NCBI GenBank assembly: GCA_946481235.1
Contig: CAMLME010000099.1
Coordinates: 1 to 7,160 of the forward strand
Direction of reading: 5' to 3'
DNA: 7,160 nucleotides
Source of the DNA: an uncultured Methylobacillus sp.
GTDB taxonomy: Bacteria > Pseudomonadota > Gammaproteobacteria > Burkholderiales > Methylophilaceae
The translations under genes were made by a program, and so were the position numbers. Shown piece after piece: positions 1-6,500 of this stretch. Below the pieces are notes generated by a model that was given only the letters and a program-made list of their open reading frames with translations, had not been told where the DNA came from and ran no database searches. Numbering within the stretch: position 1 is the stretch's first letter; the number at the start of each line of letters is the position of its first letter.

Positions 1-186
1 GAACGCCTGTTCGGCAGTTGGGAAATGAACTGGATCGCCTTCAACCACGAGCGCGATATTCAACTGAGTCCGGGCCACAAAGCAAGCTTCTTCATGTATC
101 CGTGTGCAGAAGTCGATAATCAAGCAAGCGACAGCCTGGTACCTGAGAGTTTTGCGTACCGGATAGAGGCCGGCGAGGTAACATAG
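1..186 (+). CDS. C-terminal fragment of an unidentified protein, possibly transglutaminase-like
   Basis: An open frame runs from the first base of the window to a TAG at 184–186, giving the last 61 residues of a protein whose start lies upstream. The fragment begins ERLFGSWEMNWIAFNHERDI and contains FFMYPCAEVDN and a closing ESFAYRIEAGEVT. The combination of a WEMNWIAFNH-like segment, a MYP-x-AE segment and a C-terminal 'DSL-x-PE-x-F-x-YRI' segment reminds me of the extreme C-terminus of bacterial transglutaminase-like (putative cysteine protease) proteins. That is recognition from memory; the catalytic Cys-His-Asp core is not in the window, so function cannot be confirmed. The frame ends four bases before ogt on the same strand, so the two are probably co-transcribed. 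I am confident that it is coding and only moderately confident of the family. Confidence 0.6.
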   Translation, partial: ERLFGSWEMNWIAFNHERDIQLSPGHKASFFMYPCAEVDNQASDSLVPESFAYRIEAGEVT

Positions 187-190
187 CTGC

Positions 191-676
191 ATGCGAACGG
201 ACTATCAGGCAATCGTTGCGGCACCTTTCGGAGCGCTGGGCGTGCGCGTGGCGAGTGGCGTGGTGACCGGTATCGACTTTCTGCCCATTTTTTCCGAGTT
301 GCGTGCGGCGAATGATGTGGCAACGCAAACAATCTGCGCGCAATTAATCGACTATCTGATAAATCCGCATCATCCATTGGACTTTCCCATGTGTCTGACC
401 GGAACGCCGTTCCAGCAGCGCGTGTGGCGCGCGATGCAAGCAATTCCCGTCGGTGAAACACTGACCTATGCGGAGCTTGCACAGCGCGTTTCTTCCGGCC
501 CACGCGCCGTGGCGAATGCCTGCGGTGCCAATCCCATTCCCGTTGTCATCCCCTGCCATCGCGTGGTGGCAAAGAGTGGACTGGGCGGCTTCATGGGCGG
601 GCGTGAGGCCGGCTCTCTTTCCATCAAGCAATGGTTGCTGGCGCATGAACGAAGCGAACCTCACGCTGCTGGATGA
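191..676 (+). CDS. ogt: Methylated-DNA–[protein]-cysteine S-methyltransferase (Ogt/MGMT family)
   Basis: This 161-residue cytoplasmic DNA-repair protein transfers the alkyl group from O6-alkylguanine (and O4-alkylthymine) to its own cysteine in a suicide reaction. The active-site motif PCHRVV is at residues 121–126, with Cys122 as acceptor and His123 next to it. Arg105 and Asn114 lie 17 and 8 residues before the cysteine, the same spacing as the arginine finger and hinge asparagine of human MGMT. The LLAHE segment supplies the conserved Glu (Glu153), so the whole catalytic network is intact. A short N-terminal domain (about 1–66) precedes the winged-helix catalytic domain (about 70–155), and the length is close to E. 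coli Ogt. The ATG at 191 follows the upstream stop by four bases; GAGG at 175–178 is a plausible but rather distant ribosome site. The 3' end overlaps xerD by 32 bases. No Ada-type regulatory domain is present, so this is a stand-alone enzyme. Confidence 0.95.
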   Translation: MRTDYQAIVAAPFGALGVRVASGVVTGIDFLPIFSELRAANDVATQTICAQLIDYLINPHHPLDFPMCLTGTPFQQRVWRAMQAIPVGETLTYAELAQRVSSGPRAVANACGANPIPVVIPCHRVVAKSGLGGFMGGREAGSLSIKQWLLAHERSEPHAAG

Positions 677-1541
677 GTTCACCGATCGGCTGTGGCTGGA
701 GGAGGGCTTGTCCAGAAACACCCTCGAAAGCTATCGTCGCGATCTTGCTCAATTTGCCTTATGGCTGGAAAAGAACGCTGCAAAGATGCTGTTGAAAGCT
801 GAGAGTGCGGATATTGAGCGTTATCTGGGGGTACGAGCTCCAGTCAGTAAGCCGCGTAGCGTCGGTCGGCTGGTCGCGAGCCTGCGTCGCTTGTATCGGT
901 TTGCATTGCGCGAAGGGCGTATAGATATTGATCCAACGCAGCAACTCGGCTCACCCAAGATACCGCGCAGCCTGCCCAAAAGTCTGAGTGAAGACGAGGT
1001 CGAGAAACTGCTGAATGCGCCGGACGCAGAGCAATTACTGGGTTTGCGCGACCGTGCCATGCTGGAAACACTTTATGCTACCGGTTTGCGGGTATCCGAA
1101 CTGGTGGCTTTAAAGGTCAGCGAAGTAAGCCTCGATATGGGAGTCGTGCGGGTTACCGGCAAGGGCGACAAAACGCGATTGGTGCCGCTGGGCGAAGAAG
1201 CGCTGGACTGGATTACCCGGTATCTCCGAGAGGCGCGGCCCATGCTGTTGGATGGGCAACTGGCTGATGCGATGTTTGTGACGCAGCGCGGGGATGGGAT
1301 GACACGTCAGGCATTCTGGTATCTGATCAAGCGCTACGCGGTGCTGGCGGGAATTGCCAAGCATATGTCTCCGCATGTACTGAGGCATGCTTTTGCGACC
1401 CATCTACTTAATCATGGCGCGGATTTGCGCGTAGTGCAGATGTTATTGGGACATGCGGATATTTCGACGACGCAAATTTATACTCACGTCGCGCGCGAAC
1501 GCCTCAAGCTATTGCACGCACAGCATCACCCGCGCGGTTAA
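645..1541 (+). CDS. xerD: Tyrosine recombinase XerD
   Basis: XerD works with XerC at the chromosomal dif site to resolve chromosome dimers before division, under FtsK control. The 298-residue product equals the usual XerD length. It has an N-terminal core-binding domain (about 4–88) and a C-terminal catalytic domain (about 110–285). The complete catalytic set is visible: Arg149 in TGLRVSEL, Lys173 in TGKGDKTRLVPLG, His244 and Arg247 in SPHVLRHAFATHLL, His270 in LLGHADISTTQ, and nucleophile Tyr279 in IYTHV. The ending AQHHPRG is typical of XerD rather than XerC. The open frame continues upstream to an ATG at 468, but that extension lies entirely within ogt and has no recombinase character. ATG 645 gives the family N-terminus (a helix followed by GLSRNTLESYRRDL). 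No good Shine-Dalgarno precedes 645, so translation is probably coupled to ogt. It is a housekeeping recombinase; there is no sign of an integron or phage. Confidence 0.96.
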   Translation: MNEANLTLLDEFTDRLWLEEGLSRNTLESYRRDLAQFALWLEKNAAKMLLKAESADIERYLGVRAPVSKPRSVGRLVASLRRLYRFALREGRIDIDPTQQLGSPKIPRSLPKSLSEDEVEKLLNAPDAEQLLGLRDRAMLETLYATGLRVSELVALKVSEVSLDMGVVRVTGKGDKTRLVPLGEEALDWITRYLREARPMLLDGQLADAMFVTQRGDGMTRQAFWYLIKRYAVLAGIAKHMSPHVLRHAFATHLLNHGADLRVVQMLLGHADISTTQIYTHVARERLKLLHAQHHPRG

Positions 1542-2158
1542 ATGGCGGCCGACAGACCTTTCAGGTAGGCGTCGATATAGTTTTTTGCCTTGTTTTCCAG
1601 TGAAAACAAGGCCGGATTCATCAGCCAATGGAAGCAAAGGCCGTCGATCAACGCCATCAGGCCGATGGCGGCAAATCGCTCATCGAGGCCCGCTGGCAAT
1701 TGTCCTTGCACAACTGCCAGGCGAAATTCTTCGGTAATCTCGGCCAAGCAGTCTGCCCGTTTGATGAGATAGCCTTCACGAAGACCACCGGGTTCTTCTA
1801 CGTATTCACACTTGAGCAATAGAATGCTGAGAAGATTACGGATGCGAACATCCCGGACTACTTGGGTTAACACGGTGGTCGATTTGACTTGGATGCGCGC
1901 AAGCGGGTCGTCCGGCATGCTTAGTGCCAGTTCGGCGAAAGATTCATGCAATGGCAACGCAACCTGATCCCACAATGCATGGATCAGATCCGTCTTGTTC
2001 TGGAAATGCCAGTAAATGGCTCCGCGCGTCAATCCCGCGGCAGTCGCAATATCATTGAGGGTAGTGTGGGCCACACCACGCTCGCTGAACAGACGTTCAG
2101 CAGCTTCCAATAACTGGCTGCGGGTGTGTTGGGCTTCTTCCTTGGTTTTACGTGCCAT
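1538..2158 (-). CDS. acrR: TetR/AcrR-family transcriptional repressor of the adjacent efflux operon
   Basis: This 206-residue regulator resembles E. coli AcrR from the first residue (MARKTKEEAQHTR). The N-terminal TetR domain (about 10–57) contains the helix-turn-helix: IATAAGLTRGAIYWHF at 37–52, with recognition helix T44-R45-G46-A47-I48-Y49-W50-H51-F52. These residues are the same as in AcrR, including Arg45, known to matter for DNA binding. The all-helical C-terminal half (about 65–206) is the ligand and dimer domain and diverges, as usual for the family. It is transcribed divergently from the adaptor–pump–channel operon with 128 bp between them, and two AcrR-like operator sequences lie in that gap. 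The inferred role is drug-responsive repression of the pump genes and of itself. Its stop codon overlaps that of xerD. Family assignment is secure; the acrR symbol rests on the HTH and operator resemblance and could equally be given as a ttgR- or smeT-like name. Confidence 0.93.
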   Translation of the reverse strand: MARKTKEEAQHTRSQLLEAAERLFSERGVAHTTLNDIATAAGLTRGAIYWHFQNKTDLIHALWDQVALPLHESFAELALSMPDDPLARIQVKSTTVLTQVVRDVRIRNLLSILLLKCEYVEEPGGLREGYLIKRADCLAEITEEFRLAVVQGQLPAGLDERFAAIGLMALIDGLCFHWLMNPALFSLENKAKNYIDAYLKGLSAAI

Positions 2159-2160
2159 AC

Positions 2161-2175
2161 GATAAACGTTTTATC
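2161..2175. repeat. Small inverted repeat in the repressor leader
   Basis: GATAAA (2161–2166) and TTTATC (2170–2175) are perfect 6-base inverted arms around a 3-base centre. The element begins two bases upstream of the repressor start codon, on the leader side, and so would lie in the repressor mRNA where a ribosome site should be. No good Shine-Dalgarno is visible there. It could be a weak hairpin or an unrelated AT-rich chance palindrome; its resemblance to the TACAT-type operators is poor. Confidence 0.35.
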
Positions 2176-2197
2176 CGTTTTGCATAAGTACATACTG

Positions 2198-2226
2198 ATT
2201 CTAAAGAAGAGTTGACATACATACAA
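2198..2226 (-). promoter_or_regulatory. Predicted sigma-70 promoter of the repressor gene
   Basis: Read on the minus strand, TTGTAT (plus 2221–2226) and TAGAAT (plus 2198–2203) are separated by exactly 17 bases. The -10 matches TATAAT at five of six positions and the -35 matches TTGACA at three of six. The predicted transcription start is near 2191, giving a leader of roughly 33 nt before the repressor ATG. The -35 lies inside operator copy 1, which is what autoregulation would require. Prediction from consensus only. Confidence 0.5.
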
Positions 2227-2241
2227 GCATGTAGGTAAAGT
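2212..2241 (+). promoter_or_regulatory. Predicted sigma-70 promoter of the efflux operon
   Basis: A perfect -35 hexamer TTGACA lies at 2212–2217. The best -10 at an acceptable distance is TAAAGT at 2236–2241, four of six matches with an 18-base spacer. The predicted start is near 2248, about 40 nt before the adaptor ATG. A strong -35 with a mediocre -10 fits a promoter held under control. Operator copy 1 fills the spacer and part of the -35, and copy 2 covers the predicted start point. The -10 choice is less certain than the -35. Confidence 0.55.
2214..2237. promoter_or_regulatory. AcrR-like operator, copy 1 (weaker)
   Basis: This 24-base stretch aligns without gaps to the E. coli AcrR operator as I remember it, with 17 of 24 matches. 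The arms ACATACAT (2215–2222) and ATGTAGGTA (2229–2237) are well kept, while the centre differs. Eight of its twelve base pairs show dyad symmetry. It overlaps the -35 elements of both predicted divergent promoters, so a repressor dimer here would block transcription in both directions. Its centre is exactly 30 bp from that of copy 2, about three helical turns. Confidence 0.6.
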
Positions 2242-2243
2242 TA

Positions 2244-2267
2244 AACATACATTTGTGAATGTAAACA
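2244..2267. promoter_or_regulatory. AcrR-like operator, copy 2 (strong match)
   Basis: This 24-base site matches the remembered E. coli AcrR operator at 20 positions, with the 19 bases ACATACATTTGTGAATGTA (2245–2263) uninterrupted. Within it, TACATT (2248–2253) and AATGTA (2258–2263) are perfect inverted arms around TGTG. The differences fall at the outer edges. It sits at the predicted transcription start of the efflux operon and about 20 bp before the adaptor ATG, so binding would block initiation or promoter escape. The adjacent gene encodes an AcrR-type recognition helix, which supports the match. Confidence 0.8.
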
Positions 2268-2275
2268 CTAAAAAT

Positions 2276-2286
2276 AGGGAATTCCC
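2276..2286 (+). promoter_or_regulatory. Ribosome-binding site of the adaptor gene, within a short palindrome
   Basis: AGGGA at 2276–2280 lies six bases before the ATG at 2287, a good Shine-Dalgarno that fixes the adaptor start. Most of it is inside GGGAATTCCC (2277–2286), a perfect 10-base palindrome that abuts the start codon. It could pair into at most a 3-bp stem, so any effect on translation is likely small. Confidence 0.7.
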
Positions 2287-3519
2287 ATGTCCAACTTTCG
2301 TTTTGCCGTCGCGCTCCTGCCCATTTTGTTGTTCGTTGCATGCTCAAAGTCGCAGGATGGCAATCCTATGGCAAATATGCCACCGCCCGAGGTCAACGTT
2401 GTTGATATCCAGCCGACTACCGTTCCCGTTAATTTCGAATACATCGGCCAGACCATTGGGTCGCGCGAAGTTGAAGTGCGCGCCCGGGTAACCGGGCACG
2501 TGGAAAAGCGCATGTATGAAGAAGGCGCTTTGGTGCGCGCCGGGCAACCTCTGTTCCAGCTGGATGCAAGGCCTTTGGCGATGGCGGTTGCTGCGGCAAA
2601 GGCCGCGGTAGCGACTGCGGAAGCGGATATCGCGCGCGCCGAAGCCACCGTAGCCCAAGCCAGGCGCGAGCGCGACAGATTGGCACCCCTTGCTGAAGCG
2701 CGTGCCATCAGCCGTAAGGAGGCGGACGATGCCATTTCACTAGAGCAAATATCTCAGGCTGAGGTGAAGGCTGCGCAAGCAAAGCTGGAGCAGGCCAAGG
2801 CGCAGTTGCGCGAAGCCCAGCTGGATATGGACTATGCCACTATTACTGCACCAATTACAGGGATGGTCGGGCGGGCACTACGTCAGGAAGGCTCGCTGGT
2901 CAGCCCGAGTGGCGATAGCCTGCTGACGACATTGGTGCAACTTGATCCGTTGTATGTAAGCTTCAATGTTGCCGATGTTGAGCGCCAGAACATGGATAAG
3001 GAAGTTGCGGATGGCACACTGGTCCTACCCAAGGGAGGTTTCAATGTGCGTCTGTTGCAGCGCGACGGCAGCCAAATAGGACAGGCGGGCAAGATCAATT
3101 TTATTTCGTCCACGGTCAGCAACCAGACCGGGACGCTGGAAATGCGCGGGCAATTGGCAAATCCGGGATACAAGCTCAAGAGCGGCCTTTTTGTTCGCGT
3201 GCTGCTCGAAGGCGCGACGCGTCCTAATGCGTTGACGGTGCCGCAGCGGGCCGTGCTGGAAGGTCCGACGAGCAAAATCGTAATGGTCGCCGTAAAGAAC
3301 AAGGAAGGAAAGCTTGTTGCCGAACCGCGTCCTATCGTGGTCGGAGAATGGGTGGCGAGTTCAGGAACGGAAAAAACCTGGGTGGTGCGCAGCGGTTTGC
3401 AGCCGGGCGATCAGGTAATTGCGGATGGCTTGATGAAGCTGCGCCCCGGCGCACCGATCAGTATCGGCAAGCCCGCGCAACCTAAAGCCGACGCTGCTGC
3501 CCAGCCAGCTGCGCATTAA
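2287..3519 (+). CDS. RND efflux periplasmic adaptor (membrane fusion lipoprotein, AcrA/MexA/MexE type)
   Basis: This 410-residue adaptor links the inner-membrane pump to the outer-membrane channel. The N-terminus is a lipoprotein signal: hydrophobic stretch 4–18, then the lipobox-like FVAC with Cys19 as lipidation site (Phe at -3 is slightly unusual). After a short linker come the first half of the lipoyl/barrel-sandwich domain (about 58–95), an alanine-rich coiled-coil hairpin (about 97–181), the second lipoyl half (about 183–215, with ITAPITGMVGR), a beta-barrel (about 225–300) and a membrane-proximal domain (about 310–390). At the hairpin tip, Arg131-x3-Leu135-x6-Ser142 reproduces the RLS spacing known to contact TolC-type channels. 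The tail is a low-complexity Ala/Pro stretch. It is the first gene of the operon, with a good ribosome site and operators just upstream. The pump gene follows after 12 bases. Sub-family (acrA, mexA or mexE) cannot be settled by eye. Confidence 0.95.
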   Translation: MSNFRFAVALLPILLFVACSKSQDGNPMANMPPPEVNVVDIQPTTVPVNFEYIGQTIGSREVEVRARVTGHVEKRMYEEGALVRAGQPLFQLDARPLAMAVAAAKAAVATAEADIARAEATVAQARRERDRLAPLAEARAISRKEADDAISLEQISQAEVKAAQAKLEQAKAQLREAQLDMDYATITAPITGMVGRALRQEGSLVSPSGDSLLTTLVQLDPLYVSFNVADVERQNMDKEVADGTLVLPKGGFNVRLLQRDGSQIGQAGKINFISSTVSNQTGTLEMRGQLANPGYKLKSGLFVRVLLEGATRPNALTVPQRAVLEGPTSKIVMVAVKNKEGKLVAEPRPIVVGEWVASSGTEKTWVVRSGLQPGDQVIADGLMKLRPGAPISIGKPAQPKADAAAQPAAH

Positions 3520-3531
3520 TCGGGGTCGCAC

Positions 3532-6500
3532 ATGAATTTCTCAAAATTCTTCATCAACCGCCCGATTTTTGCGGCGGTCTTGTCTATTTTCATAGTTTTG
3601 GCAGGGCTGGCCGCAATGCGCAGCTTGCCCATCGCTCAATATCCGGAAATCGCGCCGCCGGTAGTAACGGTGCGTGCCGTCTATCCCGGCGCCTCGGCAG
3701 AAGTGCTGGAGCAGACGGTAGCTGCACCGCTGGAAAGCCAGATCAACGGTGTCGAACACATGATGTACATGAGCTCGACCTCGGCTTCCAGCGGCGTGCT
3801 GGAGATCCAGGTGACATTCAACATCGGTGCCGATGCCGAACAGGCGGCTCTCAACGTCAACAATCGTGTCAAGCAGGTCGAGGCGCGATTGCCGCTGGAA
3901 GTTCGCCGGCAAGGCGTGACTGTGGAAAAGGGCTCCTCATCTTTCCTGCAGGTGATCGGCTTCTACTCGCCTGATGGTACGTACGACGATCTCTACACCA
4001 GTAACTACGTCACGCTGAATGTGCTCGACCGCATCAAGCGTATTCCCGGCACTACCAACGTACAGATTTTCGGTGCCAAGGATTACGCAATGCGCATCTG
4101 GCTGAAGCCGGACCGCATGGCCCAGATCGGCGTATCGGTCAATGAGGTGGTGGCTGCGGTCAACAGCCAGAACGCGCAGTTCGCACCGGGCAAGATTGGC
4201 CAGAATCCGAATGGCAACGATCAAGAGCTGGTGTATACGATTACCACACAGGGTCGATTATCCGATCCTAAAGCCTTTGAAGACATCATCGTCCGTTCGC
4301 GGTCGGATGGCGCAGAAGTTCGCTTGAAGGACATAGCCCGCGTCGAGCTGGGTTCCAAGGATTACGACTTCCTCGGCCGTGTTAACGGCAAGCCGGCCGT
4401 GCTGGTTGGCGTATTCCTGCAACCAGGAGCGAATGCGCTGGGTGTCGCCGAAGAGGTGAACAAGGCCGTGGACGAAATGGCGCAGAGCTTCCCCAAGGGG
4501 CTGGAACACGCCGTGGTGTACAACACCACCCGGTTTGTCGAGGTTTCGATTTACGAGGTTGTGAAGACGCTGACAGAAGCGATGATACTGGTGTTCCTGG
4601 TCGTGCTGGTATTCCTGCAGAACCTGCGTGCGACACTGATTCCGTCCCTGGTGGTGCCGGTGTCGTTGCTGGGTACTTTTGCGGGGCTGTATTTGCTGGG
4701 TTACTCCATCAATACACTGACCTTGTTCGGCATGGTGCTGTCGATCGGTATTGTCGTGGACGATGCGATTGTGGTGCTGGAAAATGCCGAGCGGCTGATG
4801 CACGAGCGCGGCATGTCGCCGCGCGAGGCGACCATCGAGGCCATGCGTGAAGTGACCGGGCCAGTTATCGCCATCATGCTGGTACTGATTTCCGTATTTG
4901 TCCCGATTGCCTTTATCGGCGGTCTGGCCGGCGAGCTGTATCGTCAATTCGCGATTACGATTTCCATCTCCGTGATGATCTCCGGACTGGTGGCGCTGAC
5001 GCTGACGCCAGCATTGTGCGCGACTATCCTGCGGCCCGAGCACAAACATGAAAACCGCTTTACGCGAGGATTCAATCGTTTCTTCGACTGGCTGACACGT
5101 CATTACACCGCCGGTGTGGCGTGGATGCTGAAACGCGCGATTGTGGGTGTATTGCTGTTTATCGGGATGGTGGCGATCACTGCGCAGTTGTGGCGTATGA
5201 CGCCGACCGCGCTGGTGCCTGATGAGGACCAGGGCTATTACATTTCTGCCGTGTTCCTCCCGGACGGCGCCAGCCTGGGCCGTACCGACAAGGTAGTGAA
5301 TCAGGTGACGGATGCGATTCTATCCAATCCCGCGAACCAGTATGCGATCGCCTTTACCGGCATGGACTTCCTCGGCGGTTCGTTCAAGAACAGTGCGGCT
5401 ACTATTTTCGCATCGCAAAAGCATTGGGATGAGCGCGATATGCCGACACAGGCATTGGTCGGCGAGTTCTATGGCAAGACCGGCGGAATCAAGGAGGCGC
5501 TGGTGCTGGCTTTTCCTCCACCGGCAATTTTTGGTTTGGGTAACGCTGGCGGTTTCGAGTTCTATATCCAGAATCGGGGAGAAGGCGGGCCGAAGAAATT
5601 AAATGAGGTGGCACAGGCATTTATCGCCAAGGCCTCGCAGGATAAGAACTTCGCGTTCGCGCAGACCCTGTGGCGCGCACAAACGCCGCAGCTGTTCGTG
5701 GATGTTGATCGCGCCCGCGCCGCCGCGCTTGGCGTGAACCTGGAAGAGGCTTTCACCACGCTATCCGCCACTCTCGGGACCCTGTACATCAACGATTTCA
5801 ACAAGTTCGGTCGTACATGGCAGGTGCTGATGTCTGCGGATTCCGAATATCGTCACAAGCCGGAAGATATTTCCGCGTTGCACGTACGTGGCGCGAATAA
5901 CCAGATGGTGCCGCTGTCCGCATTCACAACGGTACGCTACAGCTCCGGCCCGGATACGCTGGATCGGTTCAATAACCTGCCAGCGGTCAAGATCATGGGG
6001 TCGGGCGTTCCCGGCATCAGCTCCGGCGAAGCGCTGGCGAATGTTGACCGCATCATGAAGGAAATTCTGCCGCCGGACTTCAGTTACGAATGGAGCGGCG
6101 CATCGTTCCAGGAAAAGCGTTCCAGTGGCGCATCCAGTCTGGCGCTGGGGATGGCGGTCATCATGGTGTTCTTCATTCTGGCGGCGCTATACGAGCGTTG
6201 GACGCTCCCATTCGCGGTCCTTTTGGCATTGCCGTTCGGGTTGTTTGGCGCACTGGCGGCGGTGTGGGTGCGCAATCTTGTTTTCGGCGCCCTCGGTCTG
6301 CCAATCCCTCCGCTGGCGAACGACGTTTATTTCCAGATCGGGCTCGTGACACTGCTCGGCTTGGCAGCCAAGAACGCGATTCTGATCGTAGAGTTCGCCA
6401 TCATGAAGCAACACGAGGACGGCATGTCCGCTTGGGATGCGGTGCTGGAAGCGGCGCGCCTGCGCTTCCGCCCGATCCTGATGACTTCGCTCGCCTTCAT

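Noticed and set aside
468..644. In-frame upstream extension of xerD from an ATG at 468
   Set aside because: The extra 59 codons lie wholly within ogt in another frame, read as Pro/Trp-rich nonsense, and would push XerD well beyond its usual length; ATG 645 gives the family N-terminus.
344..721. Minus-strand open frame across ogt and the start of xerD
   Set aside because: It is antisense to the catalytic domain of Ogt, which is beyond doubt coding on the plus strand; the translation has no recognisable motif.
645..1541. Tyrosine recombinase considered as a phage, island or integron integrase
   Set aside because: Length, motifs and C-terminus are those of housekeeping XerD; no att-like repeats, tRNA gene or mobile-element genes flank it.
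1500..1580. Search for a bidirectional terminator at the xerD/repressor junction
   Set aside because: No GC-rich hairpin followed by a T-run was found on either strand at the junction.
2277..2286. Palindrome GGGAATTCCC considered as an operator for another regulator
   Set aside because: It is only ten bases, abuts the start codon and is mostly explained by the ribosome-binding site; no known regulator pattern is matched.
4258..5103. 281-codon open frame on the minus strand inside the pump gene
   Set aside because: It is antisense to a clearly conserved transporter, is very rich in His and Gln, and resembles no family; a codon-bias shadow.
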